From contig NC_016041.1 in assembly GCF_000226565.1 (NCBI RefSeq), positions 3,348,001 to 3,412,000 of the forward strand: a stretch of 64,000 nucleotides of DNA, written 5' to 3'. Positions 25,988 to 39,286 of this stretch are shown piece after piece. A program made the position numbers and the translations under genes. The number at the start of each line of letters is the position of its first letter. The stretch's first letter is position 1. The notes below the pieces were generated by a model, which saw only the letters and a program-made list of their open reading frames with translations, did not search any database and was not told where the DNA came from. The stretch is from Glaciecola nitratireducens FR1064 (GTDB lineage: Bacteria; Pseudomonadota; Gammaproteobacteria; Enterobacterales; Alteromonadaceae).

Positions 25988-27172
25988 TTATGCGATTACT
26001 TTCGCAACAACACCAGCACCTACTGTACGGCCACCTTCACGGATTGCGAAGCGTAAACCTTCGTCCATCGCGATTGGTGCAATCAACTCTACTACGAATT
26101 TCAAGTTGTCACCTGGCATTACCATTTCCACGCCTTCAGGAAGCTCTACAGCGCCTGTTACGTCAGTTGTACGGAAGTAAAACTGTGGACGGTATCCTTT
26201 AAAGAAAGGAGTGTGGCGACCACCTTCGTCTTTGCTCAAGATATATACTTCAGCTTCAAACTTAGTGTGTGGGTTGATTGAACCTGGCTTCGCTAGTACT
26301 TGACCACGTTCTACGTCTTCACGCTTAGTACCACGTAGAAGAACACCAACGTTCTCGCCTGCACGACCTTCGTCAAGCAATTTACGGAACATTTCAACAC
26401 CAGTACAAGTCGTCTTAACTGTGTCTTTAATACCAACGATTTCTACTTCTTCGCCTACTTTAACAATACCTTGCTCAACACGACCCGTTACTACTGTACC
26501 ACGGCCTGAAATTGAGAATACATCTTCAATTGGAAGAATGAACGGCTTGTCAACGTCACGCTCTGGCTCTGGGATATAGTTATCTAGAGCTTCTGCTAGT
26601 TCGATGATTTTTGCTTCCCACTTCTCGTCGCCTTCTAGCGCTTTAAGTGCTGAGCCTTGAATAACTGGCAAATCGTCACCTGGGAATTCGTATTCTGTAA
26701 GAAGTTCGCGAACTTCCATTTCTACCAATTCTAGTAATTCTTCGTCGTCTACCATGTCACATTTGTTCATGAATACGATCATGTAAGGGATACCAACCTG
26801 GCGACCTAACAAGATGTGCTCACGTGTTTGTGGCATAGGACCGTCAGTTGCCGCAACAACCAAGATACCGCCGTCCATTTGAGCAGCACCAGTGATCATG
26901 TTCTTAACATAATCGGCGTGTCCAGGACAATCTACGTGTGCATAGTGACGCTTAGGCGTATCGTATTCTACGTGTGACGTAGAGATAGTGATACCGCGCT
27001 CGCGCTCTTCTGGAGCGTTGTCGATTTGATCAAATGCTTGAGCGGAACCGCCGTAAGTTTTTGCTAGTACCGACGTGATTGCCGCTGTAAGAGTTGTTTT
27101 ACCGTGGTCAACGTGGCCGATAGTACCAACGTTTACGTGTGGTTTGTTACGTTCAAACTTCTGCTTTGCCAT
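25988..27172 (-). CDS. tuf: Elongation factor Tu
   Basis: EF-Tu delivers aminoacyl-tRNA to the ribosome as a GTP complex. The 394-aa protein is full length, with P-loop GHVDHGKT, the effector region [17 protein letters not shown] and NKCD, then domains 2 and 3 ending in VAKVIA. It is the last gene of the str-type block, 76 bp after fusA, and has its own strong terminator. Many Gammaproteobacteria have a second tuf elsewhere; none is in this window. The sequence is conventional. Confidence 0.99.
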   Translation of the reverse strand: MAKQKFERNKPHVNVGTIGHVDHGKTTLTAAITSVLAKTYGGSAQAFDQIDNAPEERERGITISTSHVEYDTPKRHYAHVDCPGHADYVKNMITGAAQMDGGILVVAATDGPMPQTREHILLGRQVGIPYMIVFMNKCDMVDDEELLELVEMEVRELLTEYEFPGDDLPVIQGSALKALEGDEKWEAKIIELAEALDNYIPEPERDVDKPFILPIEDVFSISGRGTVVTGRVEQGIVKVGEEVEIVGIKDTVKTTCTGVEMFRKLLDEGRAGENVGVLLRGTKREDVERGQVLAKPGSINPHTKFEAEVYILSKDEGGRHTPFFKGYRPQFYFRTTDVTGAVELPEGVEMVMPGDNLKFVVELIAPIAMDEGLRFAIREGGRTVGAGVVAKVIA

Positions 27173-27248
27173 TTTCTTCGTTTCCTAAGTTTAATACTCA
27201 TTCCAATATTGGAGTGAAGTGAACTTCTATAGTTAAAATTAAAATTGT

Positions 27249-29351
27249 TTACGTACGGGAATCGATTATTGTCTTAGCGACATTATTCGGCGCTTCCGCA
27301 TACTTATAAAATTCCATTGAGTATGACGCCCGACCCTGCGTTGCAGAACGCACAGCGGTGGCATATCCAAACATCTCTGAAAGTGGTACTTTAGCGCGCA
27401 CAATCTTAATGCCTGCTACACCCTCTTCCATACCTTCAATTACCCCGCGACGGCGGTTTAGGTCTCCGACCACGTCACCCATCCAGTCCTCGGGAGTGGT
27501 TACTTCAACCTGCATAGTCGGTTCAAGCAACACTGGGTTGGCTTCAGCCATCCCTTTCTTGAAACCCATCGAAGCAGCAATTTTAAACGCCATTTCAGAA
27601 GAGTCAACATCGTGGTAAGAACCATCGAATAAGGTTACTTTGATATCTAGTACAGGATAACCTGCTAGCACACCATTTTGCATCTGTTCCTCGATGCCTT
27701 TATCAACCGCTGGTATAAATTCCTTTGGCACTGTGCCACCAACGATCCCATTCACAAATTCGTATCCGGCGCCTTCTTCGTTTGGTTCAACTTTTAACCA
27801 AACATGACCATATTGGCCTTTACCACCAGATTGACGAACAAATTTGCCTTCAACTTCAACAGCCTTGCGGATAGTTTCACGGTAAGCAACTTGTGGATTA
27901 CCCACGTTGCATTCGACGTTAAACTCACGCTTCATACGGTCAACAATAATATCTAGGTGCAATTCACCCATGCCCGATATGATTGTTTGACCTGACTCTT
28001 CGTCGGTCTTAACTTTAAATGACGGATCTTCAGCTGTTAATTTACTTAACGCTATGCCCATTCTCTCTTGATCTGCTGTCGATTTTGGTTCAACAGCAAT
28101 AGAAATTACAGGCTCTGGAAAATCCATTTTTTCAAGTGTAATGATGTTATTCGGATCGCACAAGGTTTCACCCGTTGTCACATCCTTCAAGCCAATCGCT
28201 GCAGCAATATCGCCTGCGCGAACTTCTTTCAATTCTGCCCTATCATTCGCGTGCATCTGCACCATGCGACCAATACGCTCTTTCTTGCCTTTGATCGGGT
28301 TATAAACAGCATCACCTGTTTTAATAACGCCTGAATAGCAACGGAAAAATGTTAATGTACCCACAAATGGGTCGGTTGCTATTTTAAATGCCAAGGCTGC
28401 AAATGGAGCACTGTCATCGGCTTCTCTTGTTGCCTCTGTTTCATCTTTGTCGTTCAGAATACCTTTAATTGCAGGTACTTCTGTTGGCGCTGGCAAAAAT
28501 TCGACAACGGCGTCAAGCACAGCTTGCACGCCTTTGTTCTTAAATGCAGAACCGCAGGTAGCTAGCACAACTTCATTGCTTAGCGTTCTGATACGTAAAC
28601 CTTCTTTTATTTCTGCTTCACTAAGCTCTTCGCCGCCTAGGTATTTTTCCATCAGCTCGTCGTTTGCTTCAGCCGCAGCTTCAACCATCTCAGTGCGATA
28701 CTTCTCAGCTCTTTTGAGATGTTCGGCAGGAATTTCTTCATATTCGAAGGTTAAGCCTTTGTCGGCCTCATTCCAATTAATTGCCTTCATTTTTATTAGG
28801 TCAATTACGCCTTTAAATTCTTCTTCTGCGCCAACGTTTATTTGAATTGGTACACAGTTTGCGCCTAATCGTTTGCGAATTTGATTCACAACTCGATCAA
28901 AATCTGCGCCGGCTCGGTCCATTTTATTAATGAAAACCAAACGGGGTACGTGGTATTTATCGGCTTGACGCCATACCGTTTCTGATTGCGGCTCAACCCC
29001 TGACGAACCACAAAAAACGACAACCGCACCATCGAGAACACGTAACGAACGTTCAACTTCAATTGTGAAGTCAACGTGCCCTGGTGTATCTATAATGTTG
29101 ATACGATGTTGATCAAACTGCTGCTGCATACCCGCCCAAAAGCAAGTGGTTGCAGCGGAAGTTATTGTAATGCCGCGTTCCTGTTCTTGCTCCATCCAGT
29201 CCATTGTGGCAGCGCCATCATGAACTTCACCGATTTTATGTGAAATACCGGTATAGAATAAAACACGCTCAGTCGTTGTGGTTTTACCCGCATCAACATG
29301 TGCAACAATACCAATGTTGCGATAGCGTTCGATAGGTGTACTACGTGGCAT
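27249..29351 (-). CDS. fusA: Elongation factor G
   Basis: EF-G drives ribosomal translocation and takes part in ribosome recycling. The 700-aa protein begins [20 protein letters not shown] and shows the GTPase motifs [24 protein letters not shown] and NKMDRAG, followed by the five-domain EF-G layout ending in the F-x-K-Y-x-E region. It is third in the rpsL-rpsG-fusA-tuf order. A REP-like inverted repeat lies between it and rpsG, just upstream of its start, which is unusual for this operon. Confidence 0.99.
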   Translation of the reverse strand: MPRSTPIERYRNIGIVAHVDAGKTTTTERVLFYTGISHKIGEVHDGAATMDWMEQEQERGITITSAATTCFWAGMQQQFDQHRINIIDTPGHVDFTIEVERSLRVLDGAVVVFCGSSGVEPQSETVWRQADKYHVPRLVFINKMDRAGADFDRVVNQIRKRLGANCVPIQINVGAEEEFKGVIDLIKMKAINWNEADKGLTFEYEEIPAEHLKRAEKYRTEMVEAAAEANDELMEKYLGGEELSEAEIKEGLRIRTLSNEVVLATCGSAFKNKGVQAVLDAVVEFLPAPTEVPAIKGILNDKDETEATREADDSAPFAALAFKIATDPFVGTLTFFRCYSGVIKTGDAVYNPIKGKKERIGRMVQMHANDRAELKEVRAGDIAAAIGLKDVTTGETLCDPNNIITLEKMDFPEPVISIAVEPKSTADQERMGIALSKLTAEDPSFKVKTDEESGQTIISGMGELHLDIIVDRMKREFNVECNVGNPQVAYRETIRKAVEVEGKFVRQSGGKGQYGHVWLKVEPNEEGAGYEFVNGIVGGTVPKEFIPAVDKGIEEQMQNGVLAGYPVLDIKVTLFDGSYHDVDSSEMAFKIAASMGFKKGMAEANPVLLEPTMQVEVTTPEDWMGDVVGDLNRRRGVIEGMEEGVAGIKIVRAKVPLSEMFGYATAVRSATQGRASYSMEFYKYAEAPNNVAKTIIDSRT

Positions 29352-29376
29352 ATTTCTCTCTTATAAAATGTTGGTC

Positions 29377-29454
29377 AGGAAATAAAGGGGGCAGAGTTAA
29401 TTAACCTGCCCCCCCAGAGGATCAGATTAATTAACTCTGACCCCTTTATTTTCT
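29377..29454. repeat. REP-like imperfect inverted repeat between rpsG and fusA
   Basis: Arms of 28 bp (29377-29404 and 29427-29454) match at 26 positions. Each carries the core AAAGGGG(T/G)CAGAGTTAATTAA or its complement, around a 22-nt centre. Alternative smaller hairpins are possible: GGGGGCAG/CTGCCCCC (29387-29413) and TCAGA/TCTGA (29422-29440). The core resembles the GGGGTCAGAGTTAATTAA-type REP elements common in marine Gammaproteobacteria and associated with REP-linked Y1 transposases. Here it occupies most of the 112-bp rpsG-fusA gap. Confidence 0.85.
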
Positions 29455-29463
29455 AACGCAAGA

Positions 29464-29934
29464 CTACCAACGGTAGTGAGCAAATGCTTTGTTAGCTTCT
29501 GCCATGCGGTGAACGTCTTCACGTTTCTTAACCGCACTACCTTTGTTGTCCTGTGCGTCCATCATCTCAGCTGCTAAACGCGCCGCCATTGATTTCTCAC
29601 CACGTTTACGTGCCGCATCAACCATCCAACGCATACCGAGAGCGTTACGACGAACTGGACGAACTTCTACAGGTACTTGGTACGTAGAACCACCAACACG
29701 ACGAGATTTAACCTCGACTGTAGGGCGGATGTTCTCTAGTGCATCTTCAAACACTTCAAGGTGTGGCTTGGACGTTTTTCCAGCAACAATTTCTAGGGCA
29801 CCGTAAACGATCTTTTCAGCGGTGGACTTCTTGCCGTCGAGCATTACGACATTCATGAACTTAGCAAGCAACTGTGATCCGAACTTAGGATCTGGTAGGA
29901 TTTTACGTTGACCTACGACTCTTCTTCTTGGCAT
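29464..29934 (-). CDS. rpsG: 30S ribosomal protein S7
   Basis: S7 nucleates assembly of the 30S head and represses translation of the str operon in E. coli. The 156-aa protein begins [18 protein letters not shown] and ends with K-A-F-A-H-Y-R-W, both standard. It follows rpsL by 73 bp. The next gene, fusA, is separated from it by a REP-like inverted repeat. Confidence 0.99.
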   Translation of the reverse strand: MPRRRVVGQRKILPDPKFGSQLLAKFMNVVMLDGKKSTAEKIVYGALEIVAGKTSKPHLEVFEDALENIRPTVEVKSRRVGGSTYQVPVEVRPVRRNALGMRWMVDAARKRGEKSMAARLAAEMMDAQDNKGSAVKKREDVHRMAEANKAFAHYRW

Positions 29935-30007
29935 CTTAATTCTCCGTGGAATTCAGGTATAACCCAAAACTCTAATTTAATAGTTTGGCCTTACTAACGG
30001 AGAACCG

Positions 30008-30382
30008 TTAAGACTTAGGCCTTTTCGCGCCGTATTTAGAACGGGCTTGTCTACGATCGTTTACACCAGAGCAATCTAATGTTCCACGAACTGTGTGGTA
30101 ACGAACACCTGGTAAATCTTTTACACGACCACCGCGGATAAGTACCACGCTGTGCTCTTGTAAGTTGTGACCTTCACCACCAATGTATGAAGACACTTCA
30201 AAACCGTTTGTTAAGCGAACACGACATACTTTACGTAATGCTGAGTTCGGCTTCTTTGGCGTAGTTGTATATACGCGAGTACATACACCACGACGTTGTG
30301 GGCAAGCCTGTAAAGCAGCTACGTTCGATTTCTCGATCGGCTTTTTACGTGGGTTGCGCACTAACTGGTTAACTGTTGCCAT
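30008..30382 (-). CDS. rpsL: 30S ribosomal protein S12
   Basis: S12 sits at the decoding centre. The 124-aa protein is standard: [27 protein letters not shown] and [16 protein letters not shown]. The two lysines altered in streptomycin-resistant mutants (in TPKKPN and RVKDLPG) are wild type. It is the first gene of the rpsL-rpsG-fusA-tuf run and follows the rpoC terminators, so it should have its own promoter in 30383-30540, although I see no clear match. AGGAG precedes the ATG. Confidence 0.99.
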   Translation of the reverse strand: MATVNQLVRNPRKKPIEKSNVAALQACPQRRGVCTRVYTTTPKKPNSALRKVCRVRLTNGFEVSSYIGGEGHNLQEHSVVLIRGGRVKDLPGVRYHTVRGTLDCSGVNDRRQARSKYGAKRPKS

Positions 30383-30543
30383 TAACTAGCTCCTGATTAA
30401 AAATTAATTCTCAAATAATTAATCCGCGTTAGCGAATCATAATTGAGATATGTTGCAGACATATTTCCTAAAAGAATAATCGCTAGAGAAATATCACCTG
30501 CTGCTCGTTAGCCCAATGAATTCAACGACAATTGCATTATCTT

Positions 30544-30666
30544 AAAAACAAAAAACCGCGACTTGCGTTTACCAAAATAAGTGATTGGCAAAATTGGGTC
30601 GCGGAATGTTATAGATCAAAGGCCCTAATGTCAAGCGGGGAGCATGTTTTCACATACTCCCCGCTT
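30544..30666 (-). terminator. Two hairpins after rpoC, the second with a T-tract
   Basis: Reading along the minus strand, the first hairpin, AAGCGGGGAG/CTCCCCGCTT (30633-30666), starts 30 bp after the rpoC stop and lacks a T-tract. The second pairs CCGCGAC with GTCGCGG (30556-30604), with an inner TTGCCAA/TTGGTAA stem, and is followed by TTTTTTGTTTTT. The second is a good terminator for the rpl-rpoBC transcript. Together they fill most of the 30383-30695 gap. Confidence 0.8.
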
Positions 30667-30695
30667 CAATTTATAGACATTTTACTAAGGTCGAT

Positions 30696-33600
30696 TTACT
30701 CGGCGCTATCGTCACCTGCATTTAGCAGTTCAGACATTGCTTTTTGAGCTTCATCAGCCGCCATTGAAGGCTCAACTGGTGCAAACTTAGCAGCTTTTCT
30801 AATAGCACGTCTTTGATGATACGAGAAACCAGTACCAGCTGGGATCAAGCGACCAACAATAACGTTCTCTTTCAAGCCACGTAAATCATCTTCTTTACCT
30901 TGTACAGCAGCTTCCGTTAACACACGAGTTGTTTCTTGGAATGATGCAGCTGAGATAAATGACTCAGTAGACAATGAAGCTTTAGTAATACCCAACAGCT
31001 GTGTTTCATAAGTTGCAGGGATCTTACCTTGTTTTTCAGTCTCACGGTTGGCGATCTTAACTTGAGAAACCTCAACTTGCTCACCTACCAAGAACTGTGT
31101 ATCGCCAGAAGACGTAATCATACACTTACGTAACATTTGACGAATAACAACTTCAATGTGCTTATCGTTAATTTTTACACCTTGTAAACGGTATACTTCT
31201 TGTACTTCGTTCACTATGTAATTAGAAACAGCACTGATGCCTCTTAAGCGCAAGATGTCGTGCGGAGACTCAGGTCCATCAGCAATGACTTCACCCTTCT
31301 CTACAGATTCACCTTCATATACGTTCAGATTACGCCATTTAGGGATCATCTCTTCGTAATGGCCAGCATCGTTTGTCATGTGCGCATATTCACCCGCTTT
31401 AGGCGTAATGGTTAAGCGCTTCTTACCTTTGGTTTCTTTACCGTATCCGATAACACCAGATACTTCAGCAAGGATCGCAGGCTCTTTAGGCTTACGTGCT
31501 TCAAACAAATCGGCTACGCGTGGAAGACCACCGGTAATATCACGTGTTTTCGAACTTTCCTGAGGTATACGTGCTAACACGTCACCTTCTTTTGCTAACT
31601 TACCATCAGTTGCTTCGATGGTCGTAAAGCTTGGTAAACGAATTTCTTGTAAACCGAACTCGTCGTTTTCAAGAATTAGCTTAGGCTCTTTAGCATTTGC
31701 TTTAGAAAGATCTTTAACAACGATACGAGTCAAACCAGTCAATTCGTCTTGCTGCATTTCAGTGTTTGAATCATCGATATCCGCGAAGCTAATCTTAGAA
31801 TCTCGCTCTGTCACGATTGGGTGACTATGCGGGTCCCAGCTAGCAACGATATCGCCAGAAGTGATAGATGCACCATCATCAACAGAAAGCACTGCACCGT
31901 AAGGTACTCTGTAGCGCTCTTTCTCGCGACCTTGGTCATCGATAACTGTTAGCTCAGTTGAACGTGAAATGATAACCACTTTCTTATCAGTGTTACGCAC
32001 AAACTTCGCATTGAAGAACTTCAATGTACCGGTTGTTTTAACCTGTACGTTGTTTTCCGCTGTTGCACGAGATGCAGCACCACCGATGTGGAATGTACGC
32101 ATCGTTAACTGTGTACCAGGTTCACCGATTGACTGTGCAGCGATAACGCCGACAGATTCACCCGCTCCAACCATATGGCCACGCGCTAGGTCACGACCAT
32201 AACAGTTAGCACAAACGCCAAAGTCATTGTCACAAGTGATAACCGAGCGAACCATAATTTGGTCTACTGAGTTAACTTCTAGCAAGTCTACAAGGGCTTC
32301 ATCAAGTAATACGTTACGTTCTACCAATACTTCATCAGTACCTGGCTTCACTACGTCTTCAGCTACAACACGACCTAGAACACGTTCGCGAAGTGCTTCA
32401 ACCACGTCACCACCTTCGATTAGTGGTGTCATTTTAACACCTTCGAATGTGCCACAATCATCGTTATTGATAACTAAATCTTGCGCAACGTCTACTAGAC
32501 GACGAGTTAGGTAACCCGAGTTAGCTGTCTTCAATGCCGTATCGGCCAAACCTTTACGAGCACCGTGAGTAGAGATAAAGTACTGAAGTACGTTTAGACC
32601 TTCACGGAAGTTAGCTGTAATTGGCGTTTCGATGATTGAACCATCCGGTTTTGCCATCAAGCCACGCATACCAGCCAACTGACGAATCTGAGCGGCACTA
32701 CCACGAGCACCGGAGTCAGCCATCATATAAACAGAGTTAAACGATGTTTGCTCTTCTTCCTCGCCGTTACGGTTAATAACAGTTTCCGTTTTCAAGTTAT
32801 CCATCATCGCTTTCGCGACGTTTTCATTGGCCGTTGACCAAATATCGATAACTTTGTTGTAACGCTCACCAGCGGTTACAAGACCTGATTGGAACTGCTC
32901 TTGAATTTCAACAACTTCTGCTTCTGCAGCGTCAATGATTTCTTTCTTCGCATCTGGAATTACCATGTCATCGATACCAACTGATGCACCCGCGATCATC
33001 GCGTAGTGGAAACCGGTATACATGATTTGGTCAGCTGCAATAACAGTGTCCTTCAAGCCTAGCGTACGGTAGCAAGTGTTCAACAGCTGTGAAATTTGCT
33101 TTTTACCCATCGCTTGGTTGATGATTTCAAAAGGAAGTCCTTTTGGCAGCGTTAACGAGAAAATAGCACGGCCGACAGTAGTATCTGTCAACGTGGTTTT
33201 TTCTGATTTAGTGCCGTCTTCAGCAACAACAACTTCAGTGATACGTACTTTAACGCGAGCATGCAGCTCAGCAGTGTCTGTGCGGTAAGCTTTTTCAGCT
33301 TCGAACGGACTTGTAAATACCATGCCTTCGCCTACACCATTAACGCGGTCACGCGTTAGATAGTAAAGACCCAATACAACGTCCTGTGAAGGAACGATAA
33401 TTGGCTCACCGTTTGCTGGTGAAAGGATGTTGTTGGTAGACATCATTAGTGCACGAGACTCTAACTGAGCTTCGATAGTTAATGGTACGTGAACCGCCAT
33501 TTGGTCACCATCGAAGTCGGCGTTATAAGCCGCACATACTAATGGGTGCAATTGGATTGCTTTACCTTCAATCAAGGTAGGTTCGAACGCTTGGATACCC

Positions 33601-34895
33601 AATCTGTGAAGCGTTGGTGCACGGTTAAGTAACACTGGATGTTCACGAATAACTTCGTCAAGAACGTCCCAAACTTCCGGCGCTTCACGTTCAACTAATT
33701 TCTTAGCTGCTTTGATAGTTGTTGCTAAACCGCGAGCTTCTAGCTTGCCATAGATAAACGGCTTGAATAACTCAAGCGCCATTTTCTTAGGAAGACCACA
33801 TTGGTGTAAACGCAATGTTGGACCAACGGTAATTACAGAACGACCAGAGTAGTCAACACGCTTACCAAGAAGGTTTTGACGGAAACGACCTTGCTTACCT
33901 TTAATCATGTCAGCAAGTGATTTCAATGGACGTTTGTTAGAACCGGTTATTGCGCGACCACGACGACCATTATCAAGAAGGGCATCTACCGCTTCTTGTA
34001 GCATACGTTTTTCGTTACGTACTATGATATCAGGTGCAGCAAGGTCTAGTAGACGCTTCAAACGGTTGTTACGGTTAATTACACGACGATATAAGTCGTT
34101 CAAATCTGAAGTCGCAAAACGACCGCCATCTAGTGGTACTAGTGGGCGTAATTCAGGTGGTAATACCGGTAATACTGTCAAGATCATCCACTCTGGCTTG
34201 TTGCCAGACTGTTGGAATGATTCTAACAATTTCAAACGCTTTGTAATTTTCTTACGCTTGGTCTCAGAATTAATTGAAGGCAATTCTTCACGCATAGCAG
34301 CAACATCTGCCTCTACGTCTAGTTGCTTAAGCAATTCAAAAACTGCTTCAGCACCCATTTTCGCTTCAAATTCGTCGCCGTGCTCTTCAAGAGAATCTAA
34401 ATATTCTTCTTCAGATAATAATTGTCTTGCTTCAAGCTCTGTATAACCGGCTTCGGTTACAACATATGATTCGAAGTAAAGTACACGTTCGATGTCACGT
34501 AATGTCATGTCCAGCATTAAGCCGATTCTTGACGGTAATGACTTAAGGAACCAAATGTGTGCAACTGGGCTAGCCAATTCGATGTGACCCATGCGCTCAC
34601 GACGCACTTTAGTTAGGGTAACTTCAACACCACATTTTTCGCAGATAACACCACGGTGCTTCAAACGCTTATATTTACCACATAAGCATTCGTAGTCTTT
34701 TACTGGGCCGAATATACGGGCGCAAAAAAGACCGTCACGCTCAGGTTTGAACGTACGATAGTTTATCGTTTCAGGCTTTTTAACTTCACCAAAAGACCAT
34801 GAACGAATCATGTCCGGTGAAGCAAGACCGATTTTGATATTATCAAATTCTTCGGTCTTATTTTGTTGCTTAATAAACTTTAATAAGTCTTTCAC
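30696..34895 (-). CDS. rpoC: RNA polymerase subunit beta'
   Basis: This is the largest catalytic subunit of RNA polymerase. The 1399-aa protein contains the zinc-binding N-terminus [20 protein letters not shown], the catalytic Mg site [12 protein letters not shown], the second Cys cluster ([13 protein letters not shown]) and the C-terminal beta'-specific regions. Length is close to E. coli (1407). It follows rpoB by 68 bp in the conserved order. No unusual insertions were seen. Confidence 0.99.
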   Translation of the reverse strand: MKDLLKFIKQQNKTEEFDNIKIGLASPDMIRSWSFGEVKKPETINYRTFKPERDGLFCARIFGPVKDYECLCGKYKRLKHRGVICEKCGVEVTLTKVRRERMGHIELASPVAHIWFLKSLPSRIGLMLDMTLRDIERVLYFESYVVTEAGYTELEARQLLSEEEYLDSLEEHGDEFEAKMGAEAVFELLKQLDVEADVAAMREELPSINSETKRKKITKRLKLLESFQQSGNKPEWMILTVLPVLPPELRPLVPLDGGRFATSDLNDLYRRVINRNNRLKRLLDLAAPDIIVRNEKRMLQEAVDALLDNGRRGRAITGSNKRPLKSLADMIKGKQGRFRQNLLGKRVDYSGRSVITVGPTLRLHQCGLPKKMALELFKPFIYGKLEARGLATTIKAAKKLVEREAPEVWDVLDEVIREHPVLLNRAPTLHRLGIQAFEPTLIEGKAIQLHPLVCAAYNADFDGDQMAVHVPLTIEAQLESRALMMSTNNILSPANGEPIIVPSQDVVLGLYYLTRDRVNGVGEGMVFTSPFEAEKAYRTDTAELHARVKVRITEVVVAEDGTKSEKTTLTDTTVGRAIFSLTLPKGLPFEIINQAMGKKQISQLLNTCYRTLGLKDTVIAADQIMYTGFHYAMIAGASVGIDDMVIPDAKKEIIDAAEAEVVEIQEQFQSGLVTAGERYNKVIDIWSTANENVAKAMMDNLKTETVINRNGEEEEQTSFNSVYMMADSGARGSAAQIRQLAGMRGLMAKPDGSIIETPITANFREGLNVLQYFISTHGARKGLADTALKTANSGYLTRRLVDVAQDLVINNDDCGTFEGVKMTPLIEGGDVVEALRERVLGRVVAEDVVKPGTDEVLVERNVLLDEALVDLLEVNSVDQIMVRSVITCDNDFGVCANCYGRDLARGHMVGAGESVGVIAAQSIGEPGTQLTMRTFHIGGAASRATAENNVQVKTTGTLKFFNAKFVRNTDKKVVIISRSTELTVIDDQGREKERYRVPYGAVLSVDDGASITSGDIVASWDPHSHPIVTERDSKISFADIDDSNTEMQQDELTGLTRIVVKDLSKANAKEPKLILENDEFGLQEIRLPSFTTIEATDGKLAKEGDVLARIPQESSKTRDITGGLPRVADLFEARKPKEPAILAEVSGVIGYGKETKGKKRLTITPKAGEYAHMTNDAGHYEEMIPKWRNLNVYEGESVEKGEVIADGPESPHDILRLRGISAVSNYIVNEVQEVYRLQGVKINDKHIEVVIRQMLRKCMITSSGDTQFLVGEQVEVSQVKIANRETEKQGKIPATYETQLLGITKASLSTESFISAASFQETTRVLTEAAVQGKEDDLRGLKENVIVGRLIPAGTGFSYHQRRAIRKAAKFAPVEPSMAADEAQKAMSELLNAGDDSAE

Positions 34896-34963
34896 ATGTC
34901 TCTCCCAACGGAGTCATTGTCACGACCCTGAATCCACCGAAATGGAAACAGGGCCAACCTGTT

Positions 34964-37900
34964 TTAGCTCTGACGTTTTGCCGTCTGTTCTTCAAGCTCG
35001 ATGTTGATACCCAATGAACGGATTTCTTTCAACAATACGTTGAACGATTCTGGCATGCCAGGCTCCATTCTATGGTCGCCGTCAACGATGTTTTTATACA
35101 TCTTAGTACGGCCGTTAACATCATCAGACTTAACAGTTAGCATCTCTTGCAAGGTATACGCAGCACCGTATGCTTCAAGTGCCCACACTTCCATCTCACC
35201 GAAGCGTTGACCACCGAACTGTGCTTTACCACCTAGTGGCTGTTGCGTAACCAAACTGTAAGAACCAGTAGAACGTGCATGCATTTTGTCATCAACCAAG
35301 TGGTTAAGTTTCAACATGTACATGTAACCTACGGTAACAGGACGCTCAAAGGCTCTTCCTGTGCGGCCATCAAACAATGTAATTTGACCACTTTCAGGAA
35401 TGTCTGCTAATTTCAGCATTTCTTTGATTTCTGACTCACGCGCACCGTCGAATACCGGAGTAGCGACTGGAACACCTTTGCGCAGATTTTCAGCTAAACG
35501 CTTAATTTCGTCATCAGAGAAAGTGTCAAGGTCGACAACTTGATGAGATTCACCAAGGTTATATACCTCTTGCAAGAAAGCACGTAATTTAGTGATTTCT
35601 TCTTGCTCTTTGATCATGCGGTCAATCTTCACACCTAAGCCATGGGCAGCCATACCTAAGTGAGTTTCAAGAATCTGACCAATGTTCATTCGTGACGGTA
35701 CACCCAATGGGTTTAATACGATATCGATCGGCGTGCCGTTGCTATCGTATGGCATATCTTCAACAGGTTGAATTGCTGAAATTACACCTTTGTTACCGTG
35801 ACGACCAGCCATTTTATCACCTGGCTGAATATGACGTTTAACGGCAAGATAAACCTTAACGATTTTTAACACACCAGGTGCTAAGTCATCGCCTTGAGTA
35901 ATCTTACGGCGTTTGTTTTCAAATTTCTTATCGAAGTCGTTTCTTACTTCTTCATGTTGCTGCGCACTTTGATCAAGCTCAGTTTGTGCATCATCGTCTT
36001 TCAACGTGATATCAAACCACTTTTCGCGCGGCATGCTATCTAATTTCGCTTGATCGACACCGAACTTAAGCAACAAGTTCTGTGTGCGAGCAAAGATACC
36101 GTCGGCAAGAATACCAAATTCATCACCTAAGTCTTTCTTCACTTGACGCAACTGCATATCTTCGATTTCTAACGCACGTTTGTCTTTTTCGACGCCGTCG
36201 CGTGTAAACACCTGAACATCAATTACTGTACCGCGAACGCTGTTAGGCACACGAAGTGAAGTATCTTTAACGTCAGACGCTTTTTCACCAAAGATTGCTC
36301 GTAAAAGTTTTTCTTCCGGCGTAAGCTGAGTTTCACCTTTTGGTGTCACTTTACCTACAAGAATATCGCCACCTTTCACCTCAGCACCGATATAAACAAC
36401 GCCTGATTCATCAAGCTTGCCCAACGCAGATTCACCTACATTTGGAATATCAGAACTGATTTCTTCTGGACCTAACTTGGTATCACGAGCGATACAGCTA
36501 AGTTCCTGAATGTGAATAGTAGTGAAGCGATCTTCTTCAGCTACACGCTCAGAAATAAGGATCGAATCCTCAAAGTTATAACCATTCCAAGGCATGAAAG
36601 CGATGCGCATGTTTTGACCAAGCGCAAGCTCACCTAAGTCTGTTGACGGACCGTCGGCCAGCACGTCACCAGTCACTATTGGGTCACCAACGTTACATGT
36701 TGGTCTTTGGTTAATACACGTATTTTGGTTTGAACGTGTGTACTTAGTTAAGTTATAAATGTCGATGCCAGCTTCACCGGCTGTCATTTCTTCTTCATTT
36801 ACTTTAACCACGATACGGCTTGCGTCTACATATGAGACTGTTCCGCCACGTTTTGCTACAACAGTTACACCCGAATCTACCGCAACCGTTTTTTCCATAC
36901 CAGTTCCAACTAATGGCTTATCAGCTCTTAGTGTTGGTACAGCTTGACGTTGCATGTTCGAGCCCATCAATGCACGGTTAGCATCATCATGTTCTAGGAA
37001 CGGGATGATACTGGCAGCGACCGATACGATCTGTTGTGGTGACACGTCCATATAGGTAATGTCATCTTTCTGCATTAGTGTGGTTTCACCACGGTGACGA
37101 CAAGGTATCAAGTCTTCAACCAATGCATTTTTATCATCAAGTAATACGTTTGCTTGTGCTATCGCAAATTGACCTTCTTCGATCGCTGACAAGTAGTCAA
37201 TATCGTCAGTCACGATACCATCTACAATACGACGATAAGGGGTTTCTAAGAAACCAAAGTCATTTGTTCTAGCGAAGCTCGCAAGAGAGTTGATCAAACC
37301 AATGTTTGGTCCCTCTGGCGTTTCGATTGGACATACGCGACCATAGTGAGTCGGATGTACATCTCGTACTTCAAAGCCAGCTCTTTCACGCGTAAGACCG
37401 CCCGGACCTAAAGCAGAAATACGACGCTTATGCGTCACTTCTGATAGCGGGTTGTTCTGATCCATAAACTGAGATAATTGGCTTGAGCCAAAGAATTCTT
37501 TTACAGCAGCAGAAATAGGTTTAGCGTTAATCAAATCTTGCGGCATGATGGCATCTAAATCGCCAAGGCTTAAACGTTCTTTAACAGCGCGTTCAACACG
37601 TACTAAACCAACACGGAATTGGTTTTCTGCCATTTCACCAACAGAACGAATACGACGGTTACCTAAGTGATCGATATCATCAACTTCATCTTTACCGTCA
37701 CGAATAGTGATAAGTTGTTTCATTACTGAAACAATATCTTCTTTCGCTAGTGTACCTAAGCCTGTGAGTTCTTCACGACCTAAGCGACGGTTAAACTTCA
37801 TTCTGCCTACAGCAGACAGATCATATCTGTCTTCAGAGAAGAACAAGTTGTCAAACAGGGTTTCTGCGGCGTCTTTTGTTGGTGGTTCACCAGGACGCAT

Positions 37901-39010
37901 CATGCGGTAGATTTCTACAAGCGCTTCTAATTTATTAGTGCTTGAATCGATCTTGATAGTGTCAGAAATATAAGAACCGTGATCAAGTTCATTGATATAC
38001 AGGGTCTCAAATTCTTTAACACCTAGTTCACGCAATTCAAGCAAGTTTTCTAACGTTACTTCATCGTTTGCGTTAACTACCACTTCGCCCGTTTCTTCAT
38101 TAACGAAAGTCTTGGCATAAATTTTACCAAGTAAGTACTCAGCTGGAACTTCCAGGTCAGTGACTTTTGCTTTCTCTAATGCACGAGTGTGGCGAGCAGA
38201 TACTCTTCGACCCGCTTCCACGATAACTTCACCTTTGCCATCCATGATGTCAAATTGTGCAGTTTCACCGCGTAAACGATCAGGAACAACGTCCATTAAC
38301 AGTTTGTCACCGTTAATGCGGACAATCGTTTTATCGAAGAATAAATCAAGGATTTCTTCTGTGCTCATTTCTAAGGCACGAAGGATTATTGTTGCTGGTA
38401 ACTTTCTACGACGGTCGATACGAACAAATAAATTATCTTTCGGATCGAACTCGAAATCCAACCATGAACCACGGTATGGAATAACGCGCGCGTTATAAAG
38501 TACTTTACCAGACGAGTGAGTTTTGCCCTTGTCGTGATCGAAGAATACGCCAGGTGAACGATGTAGCTGAGATACGATTACTCGCTCAGTACCATTGATC
38601 ACAAATGTACCGTTTTCAGTCATCAAGGGAATTTCACCCATATATACTTCTTGTTCTTTGATGTCTTTAACTGTACCTGGTGCCGCTTCTTTATCAAACA
38701 AGACAAGACGCAGCTTGACTCTTAAAGGAGCTGAATAAGTAACACCACGAATTTGACATTCTTTTACGTCAAATACGGGCTCGCCTAAACGATATGCTAC
38801 ATACTGTAACTCACTGTTACCGCTGTAGCTTTTTATTGGAAACACAGAGCGGAATGCCGCTTCTAAGCCATATTGACCATCAGGATCTTGGTCAATGAAC
38901 TTCTTAAATGAGTCCAGTTGGATTGAAAGGAGGTATGGAATTTCCAATACCTGCGGGCGCTTGCCAAAATCCTTACGGATACGTTTCTTTTCACTATTAG
39001 AGTAAACCAT
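34964..39010 (-). CDS. rpoB: RNA polymerase subunit beta
   Basis: The 1348-aa beta subunit (E. coli 1342) begins [20 protein letters not shown] and ends with I-E-L-E-E-Q. The rifampicin region is wild type ([16 protein letters not shown] then [14 protein letters not shown]). Conserved ligands for nucleotide binding ([15 protein letters not shown]) are present. It is separated from rplL by 276 bp that contain an attenuator hairpin, as in E. coli. Confidence 0.99.
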   Translation of the reverse strand: MVYSNSEKKRIRKDFGKRPQVLEIPYLLSIQLDSFKKFIDQDPDGQYGLEAAFRSVFPIKSYSGNSELQYVAYRLGEPVFDVKECQIRGVTYSAPLRVKLRLVLFDKEAAPGTVKDIKEQEVYMGEIPLMTENGTFVINGTERVIVSQLHRSPGVFFDHDKGKTHSSGKVLYNARVIPYRGSWLDFEFDPKDNLFVRIDRRRKLPATIILRALEMSTEEILDLFFDKTIVRINGDKLLMDVVPDRLRGETAQFDIMDGKGEVIVEAGRRVSARHTRALEKAKVTDLEVPAEYLLGKIYAKTFVNEETGEVVVNANDEVTLENLLELRELGVKEFETLYINELDHGSYISDTIKIDSSTNKLEALVEIYRMMRPGEPPTKDAAETLFDNLFFSEDRYDLSAVGRMKFNRRLGREELTGLGTLAKEDIVSVMKQLITIRDGKDEVDDIDHLGNRRIRSVGEMAENQFRVGLVRVERAVKERLSLGDLDAIMPQDLINAKPISAAVKEFFGSSQLSQFMDQNNPLSEVTHKRRISALGPGGLTRERAGFEVRDVHPTHYGRVCPIETPEGPNIGLINSLASFARTNDFGFLETPYRRIVDGIVTDDIDYLSAIEEGQFAIAQANVLLDDKNALVEDLIPCRHRGETTLMQKDDITYMDVSPQQIVSVAASIIPFLEHDDANRALMGSNMQRQAVPTLRADKPLVGTGMEKTVAVDSGVTVVAKRGGTVSYVDASRIVVKVNEEEMTAGEAGIDIYNLTKYTRSNQNTCINQRPTCNVGDPIVTGDVLADGPSTDLGELALGQNMRIAFMPWNGYNFEDSILISERVAEEDRFTTIHIQELSCIARDTKLGPEEISSDIPNVGESALGKLDESGVVYIGAEVKGGDILVGKVTPKGETQLTPEEKLLRAIFGEKASDVKDTSLRVPNSVRGTVIDVQVFTRDGVEKDKRALEIEDMQLRQVKKDLGDEFGILADGIFARTQNLLLKFGVDQAKLDSMPREKWFDITLKDDDAQTELDQSAQQHEEVRNDFDKKFENKRRKITQGDDLAPGVLKIVKVYLAVKRHIQPGDKMAGRHGNKGVISAIQPVEDMPYDSNGTPIDIVLNPLGVPSRMNIGQILETHLGMAAHGLGVKIDRMIKEQEEITKLRAFLQEVYNLGESHQVVDLDTFSDDEIKRLAENLRKGVPVATPVFDGARESEIKEMLKLADIPESGQITLFDGRTGRAFERPVTVGYMYMLKLNHLVDDKMHARSTGSYSLVTQQPLGGKAQFGGQRFGEMEVWALEAYGAAYTLQEMLTVKSDDVNGRTKMYKNIVDGDHRMEPGMPESFNVLLKEIRSLGINIELEEQTAKRQS

Positions 39011-39222
39011 GGGTTCCTCAGCCGACTGATTTTAGACCCAACCTGCAACACGTGTATCTTTGTGTGAAGCAAACTTCCAGTACCCTTTTAGTAGGGCATT
39101 AACCTAAGCATACATTAATAAAAGCAATAATGCTTTTTAATGAAAACAAAAACTTAGCGGTTAATTGCCAACGCATTTTTGGATAGCAAACAAAGGGTGA
39201 AATATTGCATATCCTACAGCGC

Positions 39223-39252
39223 AAAAAGGCAGGTGATTAAAAATCACCTGCC
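39223..39252 (-). terminator. Attenuator hairpin between rplL and rpoB
   Basis: A perfect 11-bp stem, GGCAGGTGATT (39228-39238) with AATCACCTGCC (39242-39252), has a 3-nt loop and is followed on the minus strand by TTTTTGCGC. It lies 35 bp after the rplL stop. E. coli has a partial terminator at the same place that lowers rpoBC expression relative to ribosomal proteins; the same role is inferred here. Confidence 0.85.
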
Positions 39253-39286
39253 TGAGCCTGTTAAGGCCAGTAATTAAAAATACTAA

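Noticed and set aside
30696-39010. Many antisense ORFs inside rpoB and rpoC.
   Set aside because: They are shadows of long conserved coding genes with strong codon bias, and none has a recognisable product.
34964-39010. Possible resistance mutations in rpoB and rpsL.
   Set aside because: The rifampicin region of RpoB and the two key lysines of S12 read as wild type.
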